Source of the DNA: Pseudomonas nitroreducens
GTDB lineage: Bacteria > Pseudomonadota > Gammaproteobacteria > Pseudomonadales > Pseudomonadaceae
Direction: 5' to 3'
Assembly: GCF_014204515.1 (NCBI RefSeq)
Contig: NZ_JACHLI010000014.1
Coordinates: 106,744 to 170,743 of the forward strand
DNA: 64,000 bases
Positions 16,339 through 24,571 of this stretch are shown here, in pieces (position 1 is the stretch's first letter; the number at the start of each line of letters is the position of its first letter). The notes under the pieces are model-generated. The model did not search any database. It saw only the letters and a program-made list of their open reading frames with translations, and was not told the origin of the DNA. Position numbers and translations under genes: made by a program.

Positions 16339-16467
16339 GTAGGAGCGAGCTTGCTCGCGAACCGCCCCCTGCCGAATCCGGCATGAAGCGGAACCCTGAT
16401 CGCGGACGGAGTCCGCTCCTACGCGGGGTTCGACATTGGGTAGGAGCGGACTCCGTCCGCGATCGGC
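16339..16467. repeat. REP-type repeats between paaE and paaZ
   Basis: Three copies of a short hairpin family lie here: GTAGGAGCGAGCTTGCTCGCGA, then an inverted copy of the GTAGGAGCGGACTCCGTCCGCGAT variant, then a direct copy. The last two form a large inverted pair. Similar units recur across the window. They may stabilise or attenuate the paaE-paaZ transcript. Confidence 0.85.
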
Positions 16468-16640
16468 CCCGCCCCACGACAGATCGTTCCCGTGTCACCG
16501 CCAACTCCTCACAAAGGTATTGGCGGCCCTAATCCGGCGGTCTCGTTCCGCCACTGATCAACGTGCCGCCGACGCCCACCCGGCGCGGCGGTCACCGGCA
16601 GCAGCCGGCACCCTTGCGTAGCGATCCGGAGGAAAACAAC

Positions 16641-18692
16641 ATGGCCCAAGAGCCAATCCTGCAAAGTTTCATCGGCGGCCGCTGGGTCGGCCAGCACGGC
16701 GCCCAGGCGCTGCGTAGCGCGCTCAACGGCCAGACCGTGGCACGCACCCACGAAGAGGCGCTGGACTTCGCCGAAGCCGTGGCCCATGCCCGCGAGCAGG
16801 GCCTGAAAGAACTGATGTCCATGGACTTCCAGCAGCGCGCCCAGCGCCTGAAAGCCCTGGCGCTGTACCTGACCGAGCGCAAGGAACAGCTCTACGAGAT
16901 TTCCCGCCACAGCGGCGCCACCCGCGCCGACAGCTGGATCGACATCGAAGGCGGTGCCGGCACCCTGTTCGCCTACGCCGGCGTCGGCGGTCGCGAGCTG
17001 CCCTCGGGCAACGTCGTCCACGAAGGCCCGGCCATCCCCCTGGGGAAGACCGGCAAGTTCGCCGGCAGCCACATCCTGGTGCCGCGCGGCGGCATCGCCG
17101 TGCACATCAACGCCTTCAACTTCCCCATCTGGGGAATGCTGGAGAAGTTCGCGCCGAGCTTCCTCGCCGGCATGCCGTGCATCGTCAAACCGGCCACCGC
17201 CACCAGCTACATCACCGAAGCCGCGGTGCGCGTGATGCACGAATCCGGCCTGCTGCCGGCCGGCAGCCTGCAACTGATCATCGGCGGCACCGGCGACCTG
17301 CTGGACCGCCTGCAGGGCCAGGACGTGGTGACCTTCACCGGCTCCGCCGACACCGCCGCCAAGCTGCGCGTGAACCCCAACCTGATCCGCAACTCGGTGC
17401 CGTTCAACGCCGAGGCAGACTCGCTGAACTGCGCCATCCTTGCCCCGGACGTGACCCCGGACGACGAAGAATTCGATCTCTTCGTCAAGGAAGTGGCCCG
17501 TGAGATGACCGCCAAGGCCGGGCAGAAATGCACCGCCATCCGCCGCGCCATCGTTCCTGCCAAACACATCGACGCCGTGGCCGAGCGCCTGCGTGAGCGC
17601 CTGGCCAAGGTGGTGGTCGGTGACCCGTCGGTGGAAGGCGTGAAGATGGGCGCCCTGGCCTCCCATGCCCAGCAGTCCGACGTCGCCGAACGCGTCGAAG
17701 CGCTGCTGAAGTCCAGCGAACTGGTCTTCGGCGCCAAGGATGGTTTCGCCCCGCGTGGCGATGGTGTCAGCGAAGGCGCGTTCTTCGCCCCGACCCTGCT
17801 GCGCAGCCGCGACCCGCATGCCGAAGGCGGCGCCCACGACATCGAGGCCTTCGGCCCGGTGAGCACCCTGATGGCCTACGACGACATCGACGAAGCCATC
17901 GCCCTCGCCGCCCGCGGCAAAGGCAGCCTGGTGGCCAGCCTGATCACCCGCGACCCACAAGTGGCCGCCAAGGTCGTTCCGGCCATGGGCGCGCTGCACG
18001 GCCGCCTGCATATCCTCGACCGCGAATCCGCCGCCGAATCCACCGGCCACGGCTCGCCGCTGCCGGTGCTCAAGCACGGCGGCCCGGGCCGCGCCGGTGG
18101 CGGTGAAGAACTGGGCGGCCTGCGCGCGGTGAAGCACTACCTGCAGCGCACCGCCGTGCAGGGTTCGCCGAGCATGCTGATGGCCGTCACAGGCGAATAC
18201 GTGCGCGGCGCCAAGGTCTACGAGACCGAAGTGCATCCGTTCCGCCGCTACTTCGACGAGCTGAAGATTGGCGAGTCGCTGCTGACCCACCGCCGCACCG
18301 TCACCGAAGCCGACCTGGTCAACTTCGGTTGCCTGTCCGGCGACCACTTCTACATGCACTTCGACGAACTGGCTGCCAAGGACTCGCAGTTCGGCAAGCG
18401 CATCGCCCACGGCTACTTCGTGCTCTCGGCGGCCGCCGGCCTGTTCGTCTCCCCCGGCGTCGGCCCGGTGCTGGCCAACTACGGCCTGGACACCCTGCGC
18501 TTCATCAACCCGGTGGGCATCGGCGACACCATCCAGGCGCGCCTGACCTGCAAGCGCAAGATCGACCAGGGCAAGAAGAGCCCCAAGGGCGAGCCGCAGG
18601 GCGTAGTGGCCTGGGACGTAGAGGTCACCAACCAGCTCGGCGAGCTGGTGGCCAGCTACGACATCCTCACCCTGGTGCTCAAGCGCGCGTGA
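16641..18692 (+). CDS. paaZ: Bifunctional oxepin-CoA hydrolase / semialdehyde dehydrogenase
   Basis: PaaZ opens the oxepin-CoA ring and oxidises the resulting aldehyde to 3-oxo-5,6-dehydrosuberyl-CoA. The 683-residue protein has an N-terminal aldehyde dehydrogenase domain, with the catalytic cysteine in AGQKCTAIRR and the glutamate in FNAEADSLN, followed by a C-terminal MaoC hot-dog hydratase domain (CLSGDHFYMHFDELAAKD and AHGYFVLSAAAGLF). The length agrees with the family. The ATG at 16641 follows a GGAGG site. The downstream terminator shows that no further paa genes follow. Confidence 0.97.
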   Translation: MAQEPILQSFIGGRWVGQHGAQALRSALNGQTVARTHEEALDFAEAVAHAREQGLKELMSMDFQQRAQRLKALALYLTERKEQLYEISRHSGATRADSWIDIEGGAGTLFAYAGVGGRELPSGNVVHEGPAIPLGKTGKFAGSHILVPRGGIAVHINAFNFPIWGMLEKFAPSFLAGMPCIVKPATATSYITEAAVRVMHESGLLPAGSLQLIIGGTGDLLDRLQGQDVVTFTGSADTAAKLRVNPNLIRNSVPFNAEADSLNCAILAPDVTPDDEEFDLFVKEVAREMTAKAGQKCTAIRRAIVPAKHIDAVAERLRERLAKVVVGDPSVEGVKMGALASHAQQSDVAERVEALLKSSELVFGAKDGFAPRGDGVSEGAFFAPTLLRSRDPHAEGGAHDIEAFGPVSTLMAYDDIDEAIALAARGKGSLVASLITRDPQVAAKVVPAMGALHGRLHILDRESAAESTGHGSPLPVLKHGGPGRAGGGEELGGLRAVKHYLQRTAVQGSPSMLMAVTGEYVRGAKVYETEVHPFRRYFDELKIGESLLTHRRTVTEADLVNFGCLSGDHFYMHFDELAAKDSQFGKRIAHGYFVLSAAAGLFVSPGVGPVLANYGLDTLRFINPVGIGDTIQARLTCKRKIDQGKKSPKGEPQGVVAWDVEVTNQLGELVASYDILTLVLKRA

Positions 18693-18727
18693 TGCGCTGA
18701 GCGCTGCGACTCCGGTGTGATTATTCG

Positions 18728-18751
18728 ACCGGCCTTCGGGCCGGTTTTTTT
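18728..18751 (+). terminator. Intrinsic terminator after paaZ
   Basis: ACCGGCC, a TTCG loop and GGCCGGT, followed by a run of T. It closes the paa transcript. Confidence 0.88.
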
Positions 18752-18768
18752 ATGCCCGCCGGTACCTG

Positions 18769-18866
18769 TAGGTGCGGGCCTCGCCCGCGATCCGCCGGCA
18801 GGGCCGGCGCCCGCTGGCCGGTTCCGATTTATCCGGTTGCGTAGGAGCGGACTTTGTCCGCGATGT
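18769..18866. repeat. REP-type hairpin units
   Basis: Two further hairpin units of the family seen after paaE: GTAGGTGCGGGCCTCGCCCGCGAT and GTAGGAGCGGACTTTGTCCGCGAT. They begin a repeat-dominated stretch of about 850 bases without a recognisable gene that reaches to the permease at 19605. Confidence 0.8.
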
Positions 18867-19215
18867 TCTTGCTTGTAGTTGGGTGTTCCAGCGTCGCTTC
18901 GGCGTGCGCTGAGAGATTTTGTTTCGCCCCCTCGGGCGACCTACTTTGGAAAGACCCAAAGTAGGCAAAGGTCTCGCCCCTGCCATCCGGCTTTTCGCTT
19001 CGCGAAAAGTACCCTCGGTTCCTCGGAGTTCCAGGGGCCCGAACTAGGCGTCCCCCTCGACGGGCCATCCCTGGCCCGACAACGCTCTCGCGACATCCAT
19101 GTCGCTCGGCCCCTGGAACTCCGATCACCTTCGGCCTCCTGAAAGGGGCACTCCGGCGCGTGCGGATGTTTCACTGGAAGACTTCAAAAGCCAGAGCCAG
19201 AGCCGGCGGCAACGT
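18866..19215. repeat. Long composite dispersed element, copy 1
   Basis: This gene-free block of about 350 bases contains several palindromic modules: CTACTTTGG...CCAAAGTAG, CTTTTCGC-TTC-GCGAAAAG, GTTCCAGGGGC...GCCCCTGGAAC, GGGCCATCCCTGGCCC, and a tail of AGAGCC repeats. A related copy stands inverted at the right edge (63768-64000): GGGCCATCCCTGGCCC, CTCTCGCG, GCCTCCTGAA, GTGCG-GGA and CTGGAAG appear in the same order on its minus strand, followed by repeats of AAAGCC. Small ORFs across it are not persuasive. It is probably a non-autonomous repetitive element. Confidence 0.65.
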
Positions 19216-19232
19216 CAACGGCAATCTGCGAA

Positions 19233-19310
19233 CGTAGGGCGCATAACCCGGAACGGGTTATGCGCCGATGCAACAACGGCGGATAACGCTGGCGCGTTAT
19301 GCACCCTACG
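19233..19310. repeat. 78-bp GTAGGGCGCATAAC repeat, copy 1
   Basis: A 78-base unit with near-palindromic ends (CGTAGGGCGCATAAC and GTTATGC-CCCTACG) and an internal pair (CCCGGAACGGGTTATGCGCC, GGCGGATAACGC). Copies recur at 38796, 41845, 54094 and, truncated, 63681. A partial GTAGGATGGCGTGGAGC unit from the other family follows at 19333-19367. Confidence 0.85.
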
Positions 19311-19604
19311 AACCTTGCCGGAAAACCTCGTCCGTAGGATGGCGTGGAGCGCAGCGATACCCATGCTGCCCGCACGCCAAATCTCCACCTGACGTCTTTG
19401 CGCATTTCTGATATCGCCCCACCCCCGCCCTTCGTACCTTCTCCCTGCCCGCCGCACCTGACGGCGGGCGCGTGCAACCCCCATAAAACAACAAGAAGGG
19501 CCGCTCCATGACTCCATTCCCATACCTCCCTTGCCCGTCGCCCACCGGCGCCCGCGGCTGACTGCCGTCCACTCCCCATCACTCACAGGCAAGGGACAAC
19601 CACC

Positions 19605-20943
19605 ATGCTCAAACAAGGCGTACTCCGCTGGCCCCAGATCGCCGGGCTCGGCATTTCACTGGTCATCGCCGGGCAGTTCTCCGGCTGGAACTACGGGTTG
19701 GCCAGCAGCGGCTGGGCCAACATGCTCGTCGCCACCCTGCTGATGGCCGTGCTCTGCGGCGGCCTGGCGCTGTGCGTGTGCGAACTTTCCACCGCGCGGC
19801 CCCATGCCGGCGGCGTATTCGCATACGCCCAACTGGCCTTCGGGCCCTTCGTCGGTTATCTGGTCGGCGCCGCCTGCGCGCTGGCGTTGACCATCGGCAC
19901 CGGCGCGGCCGCCAACTTCCTCGCCGCCTACATGGAGTCGGTGTTCGGCTTCGGCGGCTGGCCAGTGCGCATCGGCCTGTTCGCAGTGATCATCGGCATC
20001 CATATCATCGGCGTCGGCGAGGCCCTCGGGCTGACCCTCCTGGCCGGCGCCGTGGCGGCCATCGCCCTGCTGGCCTTCGGCGGCGCCATGCTGCCCCACG
20101 TGCACTGGGAAAACCTGCTGGCTACAACCAGCAGCACGCTGCCCGGGGCCGGCAGCGCCCTGCCGGGCGTGAGCGTGGCCGGCGTGTTCGCCTGCGTGCC
20201 CTTCGCCATCTGGATGTTCATCTGCCTCGAACAGGTCGCCTCCGCCGCCGAGGAAGCCGCCGAGCCGGGCCGCAGCATGCCGCGCGGGATCATCGCCGCC
20301 GTCGGCACCCTGTTGCTGACCGCCCTGACCGTGGTGATCAGCGCGCCCGGCGCCGCCGGTGTGGAAGTGGTCGGCAACGCCGGCGATCCGCTGTACGCCG
20401 CCATGACCCACCGGGCTCTACGGCGAGCGCGACTGGCTGCCTCTGCTGGTCGGTTCCGGCGCCGTGTGCGGTCTGCTGGCAACCTTCTTCTCGGTGGTGT
20501 TCTCCGCTTCCCGCCAGCTGTTCGCCCTGGCCCGCGACGGTTTCTTCCCCGCCGCGCTGGCCCGCACCAACCGCCGTGGCGCGCCCTACGTCGCGCTGCT
20601 GGTGCTGACCGTGATCGGCCTGCCGCTGACCCTGGTACCGCCGGAAAAACTCCTGCTGTGCATCGTCCTGCTGCTGGGCAGCTGCCATCTGGTGCTGTTC
20701 GCCGCCTACCTGCGCCTGCACCGCAGCCAGCCGGGCCTGGCCCGTCCGTTCCGCCTGCGCGGCGGTCCGGTGATCGCCAGCGTCGGCATGCTGCTGACCC
20801 TGGTGGTGATCGCCGCCTGCTTCCAGCTCGAAGTGGCCATGCTCAGCGCCCTGGCGCTGGTGGTCGCCGTCCTCATCCTCAACTACCTGCTGCGCGCCGC
20901 CACCCGCGCCGGCAAGCCCCTGGAGAATGCCGAGAATGTCTGA
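19605..20943 (+). pseudogene. APC-superfamily permease (ethanolamine-permease-like), frameshifted
   Basis: The first 270 codons read as a multi-span permease with a short cytoplasmic start (QGVLRWPQIAGLGI) and the APC pattern GxxxGWNYGLA, STARPHAGGVFAYA. Around 20409-20411 the frame breaks. The rest of the transporter (YGERDWLPLLVGSG, SASRQLFALARDGFFPAALAR, RPFRLRGG) continues in the +1 frame to the stop at 20943. Removing one base at CACCGGG restores a single ORF of about 445 residues, normal for the Eat/amino-acid permease group. Either the gene is a recent pseudogene or the base is an assembly error. The last codons overlap the aminotransferase-like gene, so it heads that operon. Confidence 0.8.
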
Positions 20944-22210
20944 AGCCACCCTGCTGCAACGCCGCCACCGGGTCATGGGCGACGCCTCGCCGCTGTTCTA
21001 TGACGAACCGCTGGAACTGGTGAAAGGCGAAGGCGTCTGGCTCATCGACGCCGCCGGCAAGCGCTACCTGGACTGCTACAACAACGTGCCCTGCGTCGGC
21101 CACTGCCATCCGCAGGTGGTGGCGGCCATGGCCGAGCAGGCAGCAACGCTGAACATCCACACCCGCTACCTCAACGAGCGCGTGGTGCGCTACGCCGAGA
21201 GCCTCACCGCGACCTTCGCCGAGCCCCTGGACAGCCTGATGTTCACCTGCACCGGCAGCGAGGCCAACGAGCTGGCCCTGCGCATGGCGCGCTTCGCCAC
21301 CGGCAACCAGGGCGTGATCGTCAGCGACTACAACTACCACGGCAACACCACCAGCCTGGCGGCGGTGACCACCGCCCTGCCCAGCTCCGAGCCGTTCTCG
21401 GCCCACGCGCGGGCGGTGCCGATCCCTTGCCTCTACCAGGCCGACGGCACGCCCGAGCAGGTCGCCGAGCGTTACGTGGCCAAGGTTGCCGCAGCCATTG
21501 CCGAGCTGCAGGCCGCCGGCGTCGGCCTCGCCGCCATGCTCATCGACACCCTGTTCGCCAACGAAGGTATCCCGCGCCTGCCGGCCGGCTACCTGGAGCG
21601 TGTGGCGAAGCTGGTGCGCGAGGCCGGCGGCCTGCTGATCACCGACGAGGTGCAGTCGGGCTTCGCCCGCACCGGCGACCACATGTGGGGCCACCAGTCG
21701 CATCCGCTGGTGCCGGACATCGTCACCCTCGGCAAACCCATGGGCAACGGCTTCCCCCTGGCCGGCGTGGTCACCAGTCGCGAGCGGGTGGAGACTTTCG
21801 GCCGCAGCAACATGTACTTCAACACCTTCGGCGGCTCGCCGGTGGCTGCGGCGGTCGGCCAGGCGGTGCTCGACGTGATCACTGAGCAGGACCTGCAAGG
21901 CAACGCCCGGCGCCAGGGCGCAAAGCTCAGCGCCGAGCTGCAGCGCCTCGCCGAGCGCCATTCGATCATCGGTGACGTGCGTGGCCAGGGCCTGTTCTTC
22001 GCCGTGGAGCTGGTGCGCGACCGTACCAGCCGCGAGCCGGCCGGCCTGGAAGCGCGGCGCATCGTCAATGCGATGCGCCAGCGCGGCGTGCTGATCAGCA
22101 AGATCGGCGGCGCCGACAACATCCTCAAGATCCGCCCGCCGCTGGTGTTCGAGGCCGAGCATGGCGAGCTGTTCATCGACACCCTGGACCAGGTCCTGGG
22201 CGAACTCTGA
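20936..22210 (+). CDS. Class III PLP enzyme, probable phospho-amine ammonia-lyase
   Basis: The 424-residue protein has the class III aminotransferase fold: RYLDCYNNVPCVGHCHPQV near the start, TGSEANELALR, YNYHGNTTSL, the cofactor aspartate in LLITDEVQSG and the Schiff-base lysine in LGKPMGNGFPLAG. The HCHP and GSEAN blocks are close to those of the animal AGXT2L1/AGXT2L2 enzymes, which split phosphoethanolamine or 5-phosphohydroxylysine into an aldehyde, ammonia and phosphate. A kinase gene follows nine bases later, which supports such a lyase role over plain transamination. Start 20936 is chosen over 20927 on overlap with the permease stop. Substrate is inferred, not shown. Confidence 0.8.
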   Translation: MSEATLLQRRHRVMGDASPLFYDEPLELVKGEGVWLIDAAGKRYLDCYNNVPCVGHCHPQVVAAMAEQAATLNIHTRYLNERVVRYAESLTATFAEPLDSLMFTCTGSEANELALRMARFATGNQGVIVSDYNYHGNTTSLAAVTTALPSSEPFSAHARAVPIPCLYQADGTPEQVAERYVAKVAAAIAELQAAGVGLAAMLIDTLFANEGIPRLPAGYLERVAKLVREAGGLLITDEVQSGFARTGDHMWGHQSHPLVPDIVTLGKPMGNGFPLAGVVTSRERVETFGRSNMYFNTFGGSPVAAAVGQAVLDVITEQDLQGNARRQGAKLSAELQRLAERHSIIGDVRGQGLFFAVELVRDRTSREPAGLEARRIVNAMRQRGVLISKIGGADNILKIRPPLVFEAEHGELFIDTLDQVLGEL

Positions 22211-22219
22211 GGAGCCGAC

Positions 22220-23254
22220 ATGAACGACTTTTCCAAGGCTTGTTTCGCCGAGCTCGATCACGACCAGCAGATCGCCTGCCTGCGCGAGCTGGCGCTGGAC
22301 GCCCTGCAGCACTGGGACGGCGATTTCGTCGGCCTGGAGCTGCTCAAGTACCGCGAAAACGCGGTGTTCTGCGCCACCCGCAGCGACGGCACCCGCAGCG
22401 CCCTGCGCGTGCACCGCGGCGGCTACCACAGCGAAGCCGCGCTGCGCTCGGAGCTGACCTGGATGGAACAACTGGCCGCCGGCGGCATCGGCGTGCCGAG
22501 CATCATCCGCACCCGCAGCGGCGAACACCTGGCCGAGGTGCGCAGCGCCGCGCTGGCAGAATCGCGCTTCGTCGACATGCTCGGCTGGCTCGGCGGCAGC
22601 ACCCTGGGCTCCGCCGAACAGGGCCTGAGCGCCGACGGCGACATCGAGGCGCTGTTCCAGCAGGCCGGCGCCGTGGCCGCGCGTATCCACCTGAATTCGG
22701 CGCAATGGCGCCAGCCCAACGAGTTCACCCGGCACGCCTGGGACGAAGAAGGCCTGGTGGGCGCCAACCCGTTCTGGGGGCACTTCTGGGAGCTGGACCT
22801 GCTCAGCGTCGAGCAACGCGAGTTGCTGCAACTGGCCCGCCAGGAGGCGCGTCTGGACCTGCGCCACTACGGTCGCAACCTGGGCAACTTCGGCATGATC
22901 CACGCCGACCTGGTGCCGGAGAACCTGCTGCTCGAAGGCGGCGAACTGCAGCTGATCGACTTCGACGACGCCGGCTTCGGCTGGCACATGTTCGAGCTGG
23001 CCACCGCACTGTACTTCTGCCTGGACGACCCGCGCCTGGCGCGAATCCAGGCGGCGCTGCTGGCCGGCTACGACTCGGTCAAACCGTTGTCCGCCGCCGA
23101 CCTTGCCGCGTTGCCGCTGTTCCTCGCCCTGCGCGGCACCACGTACCTGGGCTGGGTGCATACCCGGCGCAACAGCGAGACCGCTCGGGAACTGGCACCC
23201 ATGCTGATCGAGCGCGCCTGTACACTGGCCGCCGCCTACCTCGCCGGCCGCTGA
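22220..23254 (+). CDS. APH-family small-molecule kinase
   Basis: The 344-residue protein belongs to the aminoglycoside phosphotransferase/choline kinase superfamily. It has an N-terminal lobe (LLKYRENAVFCA), the Brenner catalytic loop MIHADLVPENLL, and the metal-binding LIDFDDAGFGWHMFEL. The bacterial relatives of human hydroxylysine kinase (AGPHD1) look like this and are often paired or fused with the PLP lyase found here just upstream. I infer phosphorylation of ethanolamine or hydroxylysine before ammonia-lyase cleavage. It could also be a homoserine-kinase-type enzyme. A GAGGAGCCGACATG start is clear. Confidence 0.78.
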   Translation: MNDFSKACFAELDHDQQIACLRELALDALQHWDGDFVGLELLKYRENAVFCATRSDGTRSALRVHRGGYHSEAALRSELTWMEQLAAGGIGVPSIIRTRSGEHLAEVRSAALAESRFVDMLGWLGGSTLGSAEQGLSADGDIEALFQQAGAVAARIHLNSAQWRQPNEFTRHAWDEEGLVGANPFWGHFWELDLLSVEQRELLQLARQEARLDLRHYGRNLGNFGMIHADLVPENLLLEGGELQLIDFDDAGFGWHMFELATALYFCLDDPRLARIQAALLAGYDSVKPLSAADLAALPLFLALRGTTYLGWVHTRRNSETARELAPMLIERACTLAAAYLAGR

Positions 23255-23346
23255 ATCTGGCAGAGCGCCGCAACACCCTGGCGCGCAGGCACAACCCTGC
23301 GCGCCAGCACTGACCGATACTCGGCGCACAACCGAGGTGAACCGCA

Positions 23347-24294
23347 ATGACCGGCATCGCCCGCCACCAGGCAACCGACTCCGATGAACTGGCCTGCGCC
23401 CTCGCCGGCTGGAGCCAGGACTACACCCAGCTCGGCCATGGCCGCCTGCAGGCGGAGCTGCTGCATGTGCAACTGCCCGATGCCTCGCTGATCTACGAAC
23501 ACTCCAACCTGCACCTGCACGAAAACATGGCGCCGCCCGCCGGCCACCTGGTGATCGGCATTCCCCTGCGCGCCAGTGCCGATTCGCGCTTCAACGGCCA
23601 GGCCCTGCACGACGACACCCTGCTGGTGCTCGAAGGCGGCCGCGAGCTGGAAATCTGCGCCGCCGGGGAAATCCACATGCTCGGCCTGACCTTCAGCCAG
23701 CCGCAGCTGGAACGCCTGCTCGGCGCCGAGGAGCGCGAACTGTTCGAGCGCGCGCTGGTGCAACGGCGGCTGCAGCTTTCACCGACCGGCGCGGGCGACC
23801 TGCGCCGCAGCCTGTGCGACGCCCTGGCCGCCTTCGAAGGCGAACCCTGGCGGGTGGACGATCCGCAGCAGGCCGGCCACGCCGTCGCGCTGGTGCTCAG
23901 CCATGTGTTGCAGGCGCTGGAGGAAATCCTTCCCGGCCACGACCGCGAGGGCGCGCCACGCTCGCTGCAGCAACATCGCCGGCTGGTGCTGGCGGCGATC
24001 GAGCGGATGCAGGCCGATCTTGCCGAGCCGCTGTCGCTGCTGGAGTTGAGTCAGAGCCTGAATACCAGCCAGCGCACTTTGCAGTACTGCTTCCGGCAGA
24101 TCTGCCAGAGCACGCCGCAGCAGTTCTTCCTCAGCCTGCGCCTGGCCGAGGCACGCCGCCGGCTCAAGCAGGAGCCGCAGCAGAGCATCACCAATCTGGC
24201 GCTGGATTTGGGGTTTGCCAGTTCCAGCCATTTCTCGACCTTGTACAAGCGGCTGTATGCGGAGCAGCCATCGGTGATTTCAAGAGCCCGTTGA
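23347..24294 (+). CDS. AraC-family regulator, EutR-like
   Basis: A 315-residue protein with a beta-rich sensor domain (about residues 1-190) and a C-terminal pair of helix-turn-helix motifs (LLELSQSLNTSQRTLQYCFRQ and NLALDLGFASSSHFSTLYKR). The early segment ALAGWSQDYTQLGHGRLQAE resembles the E. coli ethanolamine regulator EutR (ITAWQQIYDQLHPGKFHGE). It is on the same strand 92 bases after the kinase and is the probable activator of the permease-lyase-kinase operon. The likeness to EutR is one reason to favour an amine substrate. Confidence 0.85.
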   Translation: MTGIARHQATDSDELACALAGWSQDYTQLGHGRLQAELLHVQLPDASLIYEHSNLHLHENMAPPAGHLVIGIPLRASADSRFNGQALHDDTLLVLEGGRELEICAAGEIHMLGLTFSQPQLERLLGAEERELFERALVQRRLQLSPTGAGDLRRSLCDALAAFEGEPWRVDDPQQAGHAVALVLSHVLQALEEILPGHDREGAPRSLQQHRRLVLAAIERMQADLAEPLSLLELSQSLNTSQRTLQYCFRQICQSTPQQFFLSLRLAEARRRLKQEPQQSITNLALDLGFASSSHFSTLYKRLYAEQPSVISRAR

Positions 24295-24317
24295 GGCTAC
24301 TGGAAGACGCTCGCACA

Positions 24318-24411
24318 CCCTCTCCCTGAAGGGAGAGGGGACTAGTCCGTGCAGGATGACACCACGTCATCAGCCGGCACGATCGGCTCCCTCTCCCTTC
24401 AGGGAGAGGGT
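24318..24411. repeat. Pair of CCCTCTCCCT hairpins
   Basis: Two near-identical perfect palindromes, CCCTCTCCCTGAAGGGAGAGGG (24318-24339) and CCCTCTCCCTTCAGGGAGAGGG (24389-24410), flank 50 bases. Each can fold as a hairpin. Such units are common dispersed repeats in GC-rich gammaproteobacteria and may also terminate the AraC gene transcript. Confidence 0.75.
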
Positions 24412-24571
24412 CGTTCAGCCCGTACGAATCCTACAAACCGCCTCCCACCCCATCTGGCAACCACACCCAATCACTTGGCAGGGACACGCAACGGCACAGG
24501 GCCATCCCTTCCTTAGCATCGGCAGAAGTCACATCCCCTCAATCGACAATAACGAAACGGATGCCTTCGCC

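Noticed and set aside
18829..19174. Small ORFs inside the composite repeat
   Set aside because: They follow palindromes and differ between the two copies, so they look like by-products of a repeat.
19605..21023. 472-codon continuous ORF of the permease as an intact protein
   Set aside because: After about residue 270 it becomes Arg/Pro-rich frameshift sequence, while true permease sequence continues in another frame.
20879..23374. 831-codon minus-strand ORF antisense to the PLP enzyme and kinase
   Set aside because: Same shadow effect. The plus-strand proteins carry family motifs.
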